Below are positions 1-11,344 of a DNA stretch of 64,000 nucleotides, one piece after another. The stretch covers positions 1 through 64,000 of the forward strand of contig NZ_JADKMA010000001.1 in NCBI RefSeq assembly GCF_017676365.1, read 5' to 3'. The notes beneath the pieces were generated by a model. It was not told the DNA's origin and did no database searches. It saw only the letters and a list, made by a program, of their open reading frames with translations. Every line of letters begins with the position of its first letter. The stretch's first letter is position 1. The stretch is from Streptomyces oryzae (lineage in GTDB: Bacteria; Actinomycetota; Actinomycetes; Streptomycetales; Streptomycetaceae). A program made the translations under genes and the position numbers.

Positions 1-40
1 CCCCCCGTCCCTGGTAACCCCCTCCCCTCAAGGACTCGTC

Positions 41-1078
41 ATGCGTAAAAGTGCCAAGATCACCGTGGTGTCGGTCGCCGCGACGCTCGCCCTCACCTCC
101 CTGACCGCCTGCGGCAGCAACTCCTCCGCTGCCGACGACGCGAAGAGCGGCGGCAAGGTCAAGATCATGGTCGGCGGTCTCGACAAGGTGATCTACCTGC
201 CCGCGATGCTCACCCAGCGGCTCGGCTACTTCAAGGAAGAGGGCGTCGACGTCCAGCTGCTCACCGAGCCGGCCGGCGTACAGGCCACCACCTCGCTCGT
301 CTCCGGCGATGTGCAGGGCGTCGTCGGCTTCTACGACCACACCCTCGACCTGCAGGCCAAGGGCAAGCAGGCGGAGTCCGTCGTGCAGCTCTCGCACGCA
401 CCGGGCGAGGTCGAGGTCGTCTCGAAGCAGGCCGAGGGCGACATCGCCTCGCCCAAGGACTTCAAGGGCAAGAAGCTCGGCGTCACCGGCCTGGGTTCCT
501 CCACCGACTTCCTCACCAAGTACCTCGCGGTCCACAACGGCGTACAGACCAAGGAGTTCACGCCGGTGGCCGTCGGGGCCGGGCAGACCTTCATCTCCGC
601 GCTGAAGAAGGGCTCCATCCAAGGCGGAATGACGACCGAACCGACCGTCAGCCAGGTCCTCGACAAGAAGCTCGGCAAGGTGCTGGTCGACATGCGCACC
701 CCCGAGGGGTCGAGAAAGGCGCTCGGCGGCACCTATCCCTCCTCCAGCCTCTACATGCAGACCGAGTGGGCGAACAGCCACAAGGAGACGGTGCAGAAGC
801 TGGCCAACGCCTTCGTCAAGACTCTCAAGTGGATGTCGGAGCACACCCCCGAGGAGATCGCCGCGAAGATGCCCGCCGACTACGCACAGGGCGGAAAGAA
901 GCTCTACGCCCAGTCGATCAAGAACACCCTGCCGATGTTCACCACGGACGGTGTCATGCCGGCCGACGGCCCCAAGACCGTCGAGCGCGTACTGAAGTCG
1001 TTCAACCCGAACCTCAAGAACCGGACCATCGACCTGAAGAAGACCTACACCACCGAGTTCGTGAAGAACGCCAAGTGA
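41..1078 (+). CDS. ABC transporter substrate-binding lipoprotein, NMT1/SsuA/TauA type
   Basis: Binds a small organic ligand outside the membrane and hands it to an ABC importer of the nitrate/sulfonate/thiamine-precursor class. The 345-residue product has a lipoprotein signal peptide: basic start MRKSAK, hydrophobic core, lipobox LTAC with the lipidated Cys at about residue 24, then a Ser/Ala/Asp linker. The body reads like the NMT1/THI5 fold (DKVIYLPAMLTQRLGYF near residue 50, GVTGLGSSTDF near 150). AAGGACTCGTC precedes the ATG. Permease and ATPase genes are not downstream, where the unrelated chitinase is convergent, so any partners must lie left of the window. Ligand unknown; family call fairly sure. 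Confidence 0.87.
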   Translation: MRKSAKITVVSVAATLALTSLTACGSNSSAADDAKSGGKVKIMVGGLDKVIYLPAMLTQRLGYFKEEGVDVQLLTEPAGVQATTSLVSGDVQGVVGFYDHTLDLQAKGKQAESVVQLSHAPGEVEVVSKQAEGDIASPKDFKGKKLGVTGLGSSTDFLTKYLAVHNGVQTKEFTPVAVGAGQTFISALKKGSIQGGMTTEPTVSQVLDKKLGKVLVDMRTPEGSRKALGGTYPSSSLYMQTEWANSHKETVQKLANAFVKTLKWMSEHTPEEIAAKMPADYAQGGKKLYAQSIKNTLPMFTTDGVMPADGPKTVERVLKSFNPNLKNRTIDLKKTYTTEFVKNAK

Positions 1079-1103
1079 CACGGTGACGGTGACGGTCACC
1101 GGA

Positions 1104-1135
1104 CGGGTGGGCCCGGAACACTCCGGGCCCACCCG
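1104..1135 (+). terminator. Hairpin terminator after the binding-protein gene
   Basis: Perfect 13-bp GC stem (CGGGTGGGCCCGG / CCGGGCCCACCCG) with a 6-nt loop, 25 bp past the stop codon. There is no T-run, which is common in Streptomyces terminators. It also lies beyond the convergent chitinase stop and may serve both directions. Confidence 0.75.
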
Positions 1136-1164
1136 CACCTCATGTCACGAGCCGGCGACCTGTC

Positions 1165-1220
1165 CGTCGGACTACGGACTACGTCGGACTACCTCGGACT
1201 ACCTCGGACGATGTCGGACG
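1165..1220. repeat. Degenerate 10-bp tandem repeat between convergent genes
   Basis: At least four consecutive 10-bp units close to ACCTCGGACT (1181-1190, 1191-1200, 1201-1210, 1211-1220) with degenerate units on the left. It lies just downstream of the chitinase stop and beyond the neighbouring gene's terminator. No coding role is seen. Confidence 0.7.
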
Positions 1221-1250
1221 CTTCGGCCCGGCCCAGGCACAACAGCCCGC

Positions 1251-1988
1251 TCAGCAGCTCAGGTTGTCGCCCGGAGGCACGCCCAGTATCTGGGTGAACT
1301 CCTTGTACTTGTCGATCCGGCTCTGGACCTGGCCCGGGTTGCCGCCGTTGCACTCCAGGCTTCCGTTGATCGCGCGGATCGTCTCGCCGAAACCGGCGCC
1401 GTTGACCATGGCGTCGTGCGGGGTCATCGTGCCGGGTCCGGTCTGGGTGTTCCAGTACCACAGGCCGGTCTTCCAGGAGACCGCGGCATCCCGCTCGACC
1501 TTGTAGGGGTCGTTGAGCAGATCGATGCCCAGCGCGTCGCCCGCGGCCTTGTAGTTGTAGTTCCAGCTGAGCTGGATGGGGCCGCGCCCGTAGTAGGCGG
1601 CCTGTCCGGCCGGGCAGCCGTACGGCTGGTTGGCGTCGCAGTAGTGGGGATAGTTGCTCTGGTCCTGCTCCACGACGTGGACCAGGCCGCCGGTTTCGTG
1701 GCTGACGTTGGCCAGGAACGCGGCGGCCTCCTGGCGCTTGACGGTGTCGCTGCCCGTGTTGGCGAACGCGGGGTAGGCGTCCAGGGCAGCAGTGAGGCCG
1801 CTGTAGGTGTAGAAGGAGTTCCGGTTCGGGAACATCTGGTTGAACTGGGCCTCGCTCACGACGAATTCCGCCGCCGAGCCCTTCGACGACCGCGCCGTGG
1901 TCGCCTGTGAGGTCGTGGGCATGACAAACCATAGGACGCATCCGACCGCCAGGGCGGTCAGCAGCGCCATGATGCGTCTCTTCGACAC
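1251..1988 (-). CDS. Secreted GH19 chitinase, catalytic domain only
   Basis: Hydrolyses beta-1,4 bonds of chitin outside the cell by the inverting GH19 mechanism. The GTG at 1988 is chosen because GAGGAG lies 7 nt upstream and translation then begins with a clean signal peptide (MSKRRI, hydrophobic stretch, cleavage near TSQA-TT). The mature part carries the GH19 core: catalytic Glu in SHETGG at residue 98, then YYGRGPIQLSWNYNY near 132-146, and Asn/Tyr-rich substrate-site motifs. At 245 residues it lacks a chitin-binding module, unlike larger Streptomyces ChiC-type enzymes. The gene is monocistronic, with a DasR-like operator upstream, so N-acetylglucosamine-responsive control is inferred. 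Confidence 0.93.
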   Translation of the reverse strand: MSKRRIMALLTALAVGCVLWFVMPTTSQATTARSSKGSAAEFVVSEAQFNQMFPNRNSFYTYSGLTAALDAYPAFANTGSDTVKRQEAAAFLANVSHETGGLVHVVEQDQSNYPHYCDANQPYGCPAGQAAYYGRGPIQLSWNYNYKAAGDALGIDLLNDPYKVERDAAVSWKTGLWYWNTQTGPGTMTPHDAMVNGAGFGETIRAINGSLECNGGNPGQVQSRIDKYKEFTQILGVPPGDNLSC

Positions 1989-2032
1989 TGGCGCACTCCT
2001 CAGTTGTAGGGGGCGGAGGCACTCAATCGCAA

Positions 2033-2050
2033 TGGTCTGTACCAAGTCAA
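2033..2050 (-). promoter_or_regulatory. Putative DasR-binding site (dre) within the chitinase promoter
   Basis: TGGTCTGTACCA (2033-2044) matches the known DasR dre core TGGTCTAGACCA at 10 of 12 positions, with both outer arms intact. On the minus strand a TTGACT -35-like hexamer (2050-2045) directly precedes it, and ATTGAG follows 17 bp later. A repressor here would occlude the promoter. It is 45 bp upstream of the GTG start. Confidence 0.6.
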
Positions 2051-2100
2051 GGTGTGAGCCCCCCGGAACTCCGCCCGACTCCGGGTCAGTTGGGCGCACC

Positions 2101-2150
2101 GCATCTGACCGCATCTGACCGCATCTGACGCATCTCACCGCATCGCACCG
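2101..2150. repeat. 10-bp tandem repeat upstream of the chitinase
   Basis: Three near-perfect copies of GCATCTGACC (2101-2110, 2111-2120, 2121-2130) followed by two decayed copies ending at 2150. It sits between the HIT gene stop and the chitinase promoter. It has the same 10-bp period as the array at 1165-1220, so period-10 repeats lie on both sides of the chitinase gene. Confidence 0.75.
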
Positions 2151-2235
2151 CACCAGCCCGGCAGCGAGCACCGTACGCAGCACCGACTGGCACGGCCGAC
2201 GCCTTCCGCCGACCGGCCACAGATGGTGCATGCCT

Positions 2236-2736
2236 TCAGCGGCGAGCCAGGGCCTCCCGGATACGGGCGGCCAGGGTGGTGGCCTCCTCGGGCTCCACCG
2301 CCAGCACGCCGTTCTCCGTCATCAGCGCGTGGAACTGCTGCTGTTCGTACGGGACTCCGGGCGGCAGTGCCGCGATGTGCCAGTGCAGGTGCGCGTTGCC
2401 CTGCCGGCTGCCGAGCGAGTACAGATACGTCCGCTCGGCCCCACACACCTCCTCAACGGCGAGCGCCACCTCACGCACAACCCGCATCAGCCGCACGTAG
2501 GCCACTTCATCGAGTTCGCGTACGACATGCTCGATGTGCGCCTTCGGTGCGACCAGGACCTTGCCGTGCACGGTGGGCCATCGGTCGAGGAAGGCCACAT
2601 GGCCGTCGTCCTCGTACACCGTCTCGTGCGCGTAGTCCGGGTCCCCGGACAGAAACGCACAGACAAAACACGGCCCGCGCCGGGCGCGGGCCGTGTACGC
2701 GTCGAGGTCCATGGGCTTGCGCCGGTCGACGGACAT
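2236..2736 (-). CDS. HIT family nucleotide hydrolase/transferase
   Basis: Histidine-triad proteins hydrolyse or transfer nucleoside-monophosphate groups from AMP-lysine, dinucleoside polyphosphates or nucleotide sugars. The 166-residue product has the triad as HLHWH (residues 116-120) and a CxxC pair near residues 23-26 that may bind zinc. ATG 2736 is preceded by GGGAGGAG, whereas the longer reading frame upstream of it is Pro/Cys-rich and unlike the family. The gene diverges from the rifamycin monooxygenase, with the RAE between them, so co-regulation is possible but unproven. Exact substrate unknown. Confidence 0.85.
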   Translation of the reverse strand: MSVDRRKPMDLDAYTARARRGPCFVCAFLSGDPDYAHETVYEDDGHVAFLDRWPTVHGKVLVAPKAHIEHVVRELDEVAYVRLMRVVREVALAVEEVCGAERTYLYSLGSRQGNAHLHWHIAALPPGVPYEQQQFHALMTENGVLAVEPEEATTLAARIREALARR

Positions 2737-2853
2737 CTGCGCTCCTCCCGTTCCAGGCCCGTGGAGCAACGAGGCAGGCCGCCCGCAGGGGCAACAAAAA
2801 GAAAGGCAAGGAGATTGCGAACTCCTTGCCACTATCAACGTATAGCGCACCGG

Positions 2854-2872
2854 GGGGCTTGCGGCAAGGCCC
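2854..2872 (+). promoter_or_regulatory. Rifamycin-associated element (RAE)
   Basis: The 19-bp imperfect inverted repeat GGGGCTTGCGGCAAGGCCC matches, as I remember it, the RAE found upstream of rifamycin-inactivating genes (rox, rph, arr, rgt) and helR in actinobacteria. It begins 8 bp after an AT-rich TATAGC element and about 155 bp before the monooxygenase start. It is the expected cis-signal for rifamycin-inducible expression of rox. Confidence 0.82.
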
Positions 2873-2990
2873 TGGTCGTGCCGCAGAATCTCCGGCCGGG
2901 GCCAGGACCTGCGGAAATCAGTGGTTCGGGAATGTGCGGGGCTTTTCGAAGCGTGCGTCTCGTGTGCGCACGACCGACTGCGCGGCGTGA

Positions 2991-4490
<1,500 letters not shown>

Positions 4491-4556
4491 TGGCTCCTTC
4501 ACTCTCATTTATGCAGGTCAGCGGGGATTTCAGCGGACGAGTGATAGCGTTGGCCC

Positions 4557-4997
4557 ATGAGCCCGGAAGAGCTTGCGAATCTTGCGCATCTGCGCCGAGC
4601 GCGGGATCTGATCGACCGGCAGTACGCACAGCCGCTCGACGTGCCGGCGATGGCCCGCCACGCGCTGATGTCGCCGGCGCACTTCTCCCGCAGGTTCCGG
4701 GCCGCCTACGGCGAGACGCCGTACAGCTATCTCATGACCCGCAGGATCGAGCGTGCGATGGCGCTGCTGCGCGGCGGCATGAGCGTGACCGACGCGTGCA
4801 TGGCGGTCGGCTGTACCTCGCTCGGGTCGTTCAGCTCGCGGTTCACCGAGCTGGTGGGGGAGACACCGAGCGCGTACCGCAGCCGGGAGCACCACGCCGT
4901 CGCGGCGATGCCCGCGTGCGTGGCGAAGGTGCACACCCGCCCGACGCGGAACACACCGAGCAGGATCGAAGAAGCGGGCGCCGCCGCCGCGGCCTAA
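4557..4997 (+). CDS. AraC-family regulator, DNA-binding domain only
   Basis: A 146-residue transcription factor that consists almost entirely of the two-helix-turn-helix AraC domain. The first HTH is around MARHALMSPAHFSRRF (residues 30-45); the second is around SVTDACMAVGCTSLGSFSSRF (80-100), followed by GETPSAYR. There is no ligand-binding domain. The next gene, a VOC protein, starts 10 bp downstream, and this AraC-VOC pairing is common in Streptomyces, so regulator and partner are probably co-transcribed. Confidence 0.9.
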   Translation: MSPEELANLAHLRRARDLIDRQYAQPLDVPAMARHALMSPAHFSRRFRAAYGETPYSYLMTRRIERAMALLRGGMSVTDACMAVGCTSLGSFSSRFTELVGETPSAYRSREHHAVAAMPACVAKVHTRPTRNTPSRIEEAGAAAAA

Positions 4998-5007
4998 CGT
5001 CGGTGCC

Positions 5008-5418
5008 ATGACCATCGCACTCAAGTACTGCCACATCACCGTGAACGACGTGGACGAAGCGCTCGCCTTCTACCGTGACGCGCTCGGCCTGGAGGTCCGC
5101 AACGACGTCGCTTCGGGGGGATTCCGCTGGGTCACCCTCGGTAGCACGACGCAGCCGCTCCTCGAAATCGTGCTCTCGGAACCGCACGCCGGCCGCCCCC
5201 AGGCCGACGGGGACGCCCTGCAGGAGCTGCTCACCAAGGGCGTCCTGCCGATGACCGTCTTCAGCACCGACGACATCGACGCGACCTTCGAGCAGGTGCG
5301 TGCCTCCGGCGCCGAGGTGCTGCAGGAGCCCATCGACCAGCCCTGGGGACCGCGCGACTGTGCGTTCCGTGACCCCTCGGGCAATATGGTGCGGATCCAG
5401 CAGGAGTCCAAGGCGTAA
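5008..5418 (+). CDS. VOC family protein (glyoxalase/bleomycin-resistance fold)
   Basis: A 136-residue single vicinal-oxygen-chelate protein with two beta-alpha-beta-beta-beta halves: the first begins LKYCHITVNDVDEALAFYRDALGLEV and the second runs through the typical end DPSGNMVRIQQ. Such proteins bind metals and either catalyse isomerisation or dioxygenation, or sequester small toxic compounds. It sits directly behind the AraC regulator and ahead of a UvrA-like ABC protein, which hints at detoxification. The specific substrate cannot be read from sequence. Confidence 0.88.
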   Translation: MTIALKYCHITVNDVDEALAFYRDALGLEVRNDVASGGFRWVTLGSTTQPLLEIVLSEPHAGRPQADGDALQELLTKGVLPMTVFSTDDIDATFEQVRASGAEVLQEPIDQPWGPRDCAFRDPSGNMVRIQQESKA

Positions 5419-5435
5419 CAGAGACCGCACACCCC

Positions 5436-5463
5436 CGGTCCGGTCCGACCGACCGACGGACCG
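5436..5463 (+). other. Weak inverted repeat in the VOC-UvrA spacer
   Basis: CGGTCCG (5436-5442) and CGGACCG (5457-5463) could form a 7-bp stem with a 14-nt loop between the VOC and UvrA-like genes. It might attenuate or terminate the VOC transcript. The rest of this 229-bp spacer shows nothing I recognise beyond a Shine-Dalgarno sequence at 5639. Confidence 0.35.
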
Positions 5464-5647
5464 AACGCGGCCGAGGCCTCTGAGGCGGTGGTGGGGCACA
5501 AGAGTTCGGCCCCTGGTTCCCGTCCGGACCGGGGGCCGAGCGGGCTTTGAGACCGACGCCAGGTCCGGCGACTCCGCCGGACGAGGGCGAGGAGAACTGT
5601 GTGTACCGGAGACCGCGAGGGCGGTCCTCCTGACTGATGGAGACATG

Positions 5648-8041
<2,394 letters not shown>

Positions 8042-8063
8042 GGCGGCGCCCGGGCGCGCCGCC
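8042..8063 (+). terminator. Hairpin after the UvrA-like gene
   Basis: GGCGGCGC / GCGCCGCC, an 8-bp stem with a 6-nt loop starting at the base after the stop codon. Two copies of GGCATGCCGGC (8064-8074, 8086-8096) follow before the convergent membrane-protein gene ends at 8113, making a compact bidirectional termination zone. Confidence 0.6.
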
Positions 8064-8112
8064 GGCATGCCGGCCGTCTTCTCAGGCATGCCGGCGGTCG
8101 TCCCGGTCGTCG

Positions 8113-8547
8113 TCAGACCCCGAGGACGCTGATCCCCAGGGCCAGCAGGACCAGCACCTTCACGGACTCGGTGGCCACGTAGACCCAGTGGGCGCGGGAG
8201 CGTGGCAGCGTCTCGCCTGCGAGCACCCGGTCGGACCTCCGGTTGAGGACGGGCCGTATCGCGAACAGCTGCGCTGCCAGCAGCAGCGCGGTGGCCGCGG
8301 TCAGCACGGCGATGTGAACGGGAGGACCGCCGAGGGCCACCGCCCCCACCACGGCGAGGGCGAGCACGGCCTCGATCCGGTTGAGCGCCCGGAAGACGAC
8401 CCGGCCGATACCGAGCCCGAGCGGCACGGTCACGCCGGGGGCGCGGAACTTCAGCGGTGCCTCGAGAAAGGAGATGGCCAGGACCATGCCGAGCCACACG
8501 AAGGTGACCGCGGTGGCGGTGGCGGTGGCGGCTGATGCTGCGTTCAT
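8113..8547 (-). CDS. Small integral membrane protein
   Basis: A 144-residue protein with about four predicted membrane segments: near 13-30, 60-75, 77-97 and 125-143. It carries LEAPLKFRAPGV after the first segment and the polar stretch RPVLNRRSDRVLAG before the last. I do not recognise a precise function; the layout resembles DUF4149/TMEM205-like proteins. The first ten codons are an Ala/Thr-rich GCC/ACC run generated by a GGTGGC trinucleotide-type repeat in the DNA. It is downstream of the permease on the same strand but separated from it by a strong hairpin. Confidence 0.7.
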   Translation of the reverse strand: MNAASAATATATAVTFVWLGMVLAISFLEAPLKFRAPGVTVPLGLGIGRVVFRALNRIEAVLALAVVGAVALGGPPVHIAVLTAATALLLAAQLFAIRPVLNRRSDRVLAGETLPRSRAHWVYVATESVKVLVLLALGISVLGV

Positions 8548-8585
8548 GGTCGGAATTCTCCTTTCCGCCGGACCGGGCGCGGCGC

Positions 8586-8617
8586 GGAGGGCCGTTGAGC
8601 GTGCTCAACGGCCCTCC
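8586..8617 (-). terminator. Strong hairpin terminator between permease and membrane protein
   Basis: Perfect 15-bp stem (GGAGGGCCGTTGAGC / GCTCAACGGCCCTCC) with a GT centre, 23 bp beyond the permease stop. It is the expected end of the PrpF-permease transcript. Confidence 0.8.
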
Positions 8618-8640
8618 GGTGCAGCGCTGTCGCCCCTGCG

Positions 8641-9894
8641 CTATGACCAGGGCAGAACCAGCGCACCCCAGGCGACGACGGGGCCGAGGGCGACGATGCC
8701 GCCGGTGTAGCCGATGACCTGGCGGTAGAAGCGGCGGGTGTCGACGCCGCGTACGTTGGCCAGCACCAGGGCGCCGTTGGTGGAGAACGGCGAGGTGTCG
8801 ACGATGGTGGTGGACACCGCGAGAGCGGCGATCAGGCCGGCGGCGCTGAGGTGGCTGGAGAGCAGCAGCGGCACGGCGAGCGGGATGATCGCGGTGAGGA
8901 TCGCGGTGGACGAGGCGAAGGCCGAGGTGACGGCCACCGTGAAGCACAGCAGCAGGGCGACGAGAAGCGGAGCCCCCAGGTTGGCCGTGTGCTCGGAGAT
9001 CTCCTCGATGATCCCGGCCTTCTCCAGCATCGCGATGTACGTCATCATGCCGCCCACCAGCAGCAGGGTGGACCAGCTGATGCCGTCGACGGCCTTCTCC
9101 TGCCGCTTCATGTCCACCAGTGCCAGCAGGGCGCCCGCCACCAGGGCCAGGAAGCCGATCTCCAGCTGGAAGCCGAGCGCGCCGACGACGAGGGCGACCA
9201 GGCAGCCGAGAGTGAGCCACTGCCGCCAGTCGGGCCTGCCCGCGACGGTGAGGCCGGCGTCGTCGGGCGCCGCTTCGTCGCCTTCGACCGACGGGGCGGA
9301 GCGCCTGGCCAGCAGCAGGTAGGTGAGCAGCGACAGCGCCAGGTTGATCACGAAGCTGGCGGTGAACAGCGACACGGGAGAGATGTGCAGCGCTGTCTTG
9401 TCGACCAGGCCGAGCACCAGCGCGCCGGAGACGGCGAGCGGCGAGAACGCCCCCGCGTGACCGCCGCTGATCACCATCATGCCGACGACGAGCGGGTTGA
9501 GTTTGTACCTGTAGGCGAAGTTCATGCCGATCGGTACGAGGAGTGCGACAGCGGCCGGGGTGAAGGTGCCGAACGCCGTCAGCAGGGCGGCTATCAGGAA
9601 CAGCACCCAGGGGATGAGCGCCACCTTCCCACGGACCATGCGCACCCCCGCAGCGACGAGCAGGTCGATCGTGCCGTTGCGGCGGGCGACGGAGAACAGA
9701 TACGTGACCCCCACGATCGTCACGAACAGGTCCACCGGAAAGCCCTCGAAGATCTCGTCCTCCGTGAGGCCGAGCGAGGCGGTGCCGACCGCGAAGGTCG
9801 CGACGAAGGCGAGAATGCCCAGGTTGATCGGGAGCACGGTGCCGACCACGAACATCACCAGCAGCGCGCCTATGGAGATCACTTCAGGAGACAT
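8641..9894 (-). CDS. SLC13-like permease with MatC N-terminal type (dicarboxylate/malonate carrier)
   Basis: A 417-residue polytopic membrane protein with roughly 11-12 helices. The N-terminal half resembles MatC_N dicarboxylate carriers (LPINLGILAFVATFAVG near residue 22; GHAGAFSPLAVSGALVLG near 145). The C-terminal half resembles ArsB/NhaD-type permeases (TSAFASSTAILTAIIPLAVPLL near 325). ATG 9894 has GAGGAC upstream. The gene begins 54 bp after a PrpF-like isomerase, so the pair probably imports and isomerises a di- or tricarboxylate. Substrate is inferred from family only. Confidence 0.85.
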   Translation of the reverse strand: MSPEVISIGALLVMFVVGTVLPINLGILAFVATFAVGTASLGLTEDEIFEGFPVDLFVTIVGVTYLFSVARRNGTIDLLVAAGVRMVRGKVALIPWVLFLIAALLTAFGTFTPAAVALLVPIGMNFAYRYKLNPLVVGMMVISGGHAGAFSPLAVSGALVLGLVDKTALHISPVSLFTASFVINLALSLLTYLLLARRSAPSVEGDEAAPDDAGLTVAGRPDWRQWLTLGCLVALVVGALGFQLEIGFLALVAGALLALVDMKRQEKAVDGISWSTLLLVGGMMTYIAMLEKAGIIEEISEHTANLGAPLLVALLLCFTVAVTSAFASSTAILTAIIPLAVPLLLSSHLSAAGLIAALAVSTTIVDTSPFSTNGALVLANVRGVDTRRFYRQVIGYTGGIVALGPVVAWGALVLPWS

Positions 9895-9948
9895 CTTTGT
9901 CCTCGGTGCAGGAGGGGACAGGAGACCGCGCCCCAAGGGGGCGCGAGG

Positions 9949-11175
9949 TTACCCCGGAACGGACGGCTGGAGACCGGCCGTACGAGGTGAGATGCGTCCC
10001 GGCTCAGGAGCCTTGCGTACTCCTGGTTCCGGTACGTAGATCCGCGCGTCGGCGAGCAGCCGGGCCGCACGCTGGACGGTGACCCGGTCCGGGACGCCGT
10101 CGTGGACGTCCGAGCAGCGGACCGCCACGACTCCGGCGGGGGTGCCCAGCCGCAGCCACCCGCCGTCGGATGCGCCCGGCCCGTCCACGGCCCGGGAGAC
10201 CACGGAGCCCTTCAGCAGGCTTGCGGTGGCGACGGCGACGGCGGAGGTGAGGCCGATCGCCGGGTGCGGGGCGTTCATGGAGAGCATGCGGACCGACACG
10301 TCGTAGTCCTCGGCGGCGACCGGCTCGCCCAGCGTCGTGGTGTAGGGCACGGCGGGGCCGACCAGGCCCACCTTCGGTACCGCGTCGCCGGGTGCTGCGC
10401 CCGGTTCGAGCAGTCCCATCAGCGGTGCGGCGGTGTGGCGGACTACGCGCAGCCAGGGCACGTCGGCCCGCAGCTGGTCCGGCGTCCCGGCACCGGTACG
10501 GCCGGCGCTGTGCGCGTCCACGAGAACCACGGGGGCGCCCGCGTCCACCATGGTCACCCGCTGCTGCTCGGGGGTGCCGAGCGGCAACTCTTCGGCGCCG
10601 GCCCGCAACGTGCCGGCGCCGGCCCGCAACTCCTCGGCCGCTCGTCCGGTGGGCAGCAGCGAGCCGGTGGTGCCTCCGGCCGGGCTGAGGAAGGTGAGGC
10701 CGACCGCCACGCCGCCGGCCCTGGTGCCGGGAACCGTCTGGTCGCCGAACTCGTGCACCACGCCGCCGACGGTGTCCACGGTGCCTTCCAGCACTGCTCC
10801 GGTATTGCGGTTCCGCATCACCACGCGTGTGTGGTCACCGGTGATGGGCACCAGTCCCTTTGCTACCGCGTACAGAGCGATACCGGTGGCGCAGTTGCCG
10901 CAGTTGCTGGTCCACTCCACCGTGCCGGTGCCGATACCGACCTGCGCGAACAGGTAGTCGACATCGACGCCCGGCTCGGGCGAGGCTCCGACGACGGCCG
11001 CCTTCGAGGTGGTCGGTGTCGCTCCGCCCACCCCGTCCAGCACCACTGGATCGGTGGAGCCGTACGCGGCGACCAGTAGTTTCTCCAACTCGCTGCGGTC
11101 GGTGGGTACATGGACCTGGCTGAACAACCAGCACTTGCTGGTGCCGCCACGTACCAGAGTCGCGGGAGTGTGCAC
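9949..11175 (-). CDS. PrpF-family isomerase (aconitate/oxalomesaconate-type tautomerase)
   Basis: PrpF proteins share the diaminopimelate-epimerase fold. They shift double bonds in tricarboxylates such as aconitates and 4-oxalomesaconate. This 408-residue GTG-start protein shows the family start ATLVRGGTSKCWLF and the conserved SNCGNCATGIALYAV stretch near residue 90, where DapF-fold enzymes keep a catalytic CGN. The C-terminal half contains MSMNAPHPAIGLTSAVAVA. It is first in a probable operon with a dicarboxylate permease and is transcribed divergently from a LysR regulator. That arrangement suggests an inducible carboxylate catabolic cassette. Confidence 0.88.
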   Translation of the reverse strand: MHTPATLVRGGTSKCWLFSQVHVPTDRSELEKLLVAAYGSTDPVVLDGVGGATPTTSKAAVVGASPEPGVDVDYLFAQVGIGTGTVEWTSNCGNCATGIALYAVAKGLVPITGDHTRVVMRNRNTGAVLEGTVDTVGGVVHEFGDQTVPGTRAGGVAVGLTFLSPAGGTTGSLLPTGRAAEELRAGAGTLRAGAEELPLGTPEQQRVTMVDAGAPVVLVDAHSAGRTGAGTPDQLRADVPWLRVVRHTAAPLMGLLEPGAAPGDAVPKVGLVGPAVPYTTTLGEPVAAEDYDVSVRMLSMNAPHPAIGLTSAVAVATASLLKGSVVSRAVDGPGASDGGWLRLGTPAGVVAVRCSDVHDGVPDRVTVQRAARLLADARIYVPEPGVRKAPEPGRISPRTAGLQPSVPG

Positions 11176-11320
11176 AGCTGAGGCTCTTCCTGGGTCACGT
11201 GGGGAAGGAGAGCGCCGCGCGTACCGTCACGAACGTGTTGCGCCCGCTGGATCGCGTCGGCGAATGCGAAGACCTTCGCAGACGCGCAACTTGGGCACAA
11301 TGGCAGATTCCTTCACCATG

Positions 11321-11337
11321 GTTTAGCTCAGCTAAAC
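11321..11337. promoter_or_regulatory. Perfect 17-bp palindrome, probable LysR operator
   Basis: GTTTAGCTCAGCTAAAC is a perfect inverted repeat around one base. It overlaps a TAAACT -10 element (11333-11338) that ends six bases before the LysR ATG at 11345. No Shine-Dalgarno sequence precedes that ATG, so the transcript is probably leaderless and autorepressed. It also lies about 150 bp upstream of the divergent PrpF gene. Confidence 0.72.
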
Positions 11338-11344
11338 TCTGTCC

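Noticed and set aside
1165-1220. Tandem units considered as a CRISPR-like array
   Set aside because: Units are contiguous 10-mers without spacers, and no cas genes are present.
1083-1910. Plus-strand frame covering the chitinase
   Set aside because: It is antisense to a clear GH19 enzyme and starts inside the terminator and repeat region.
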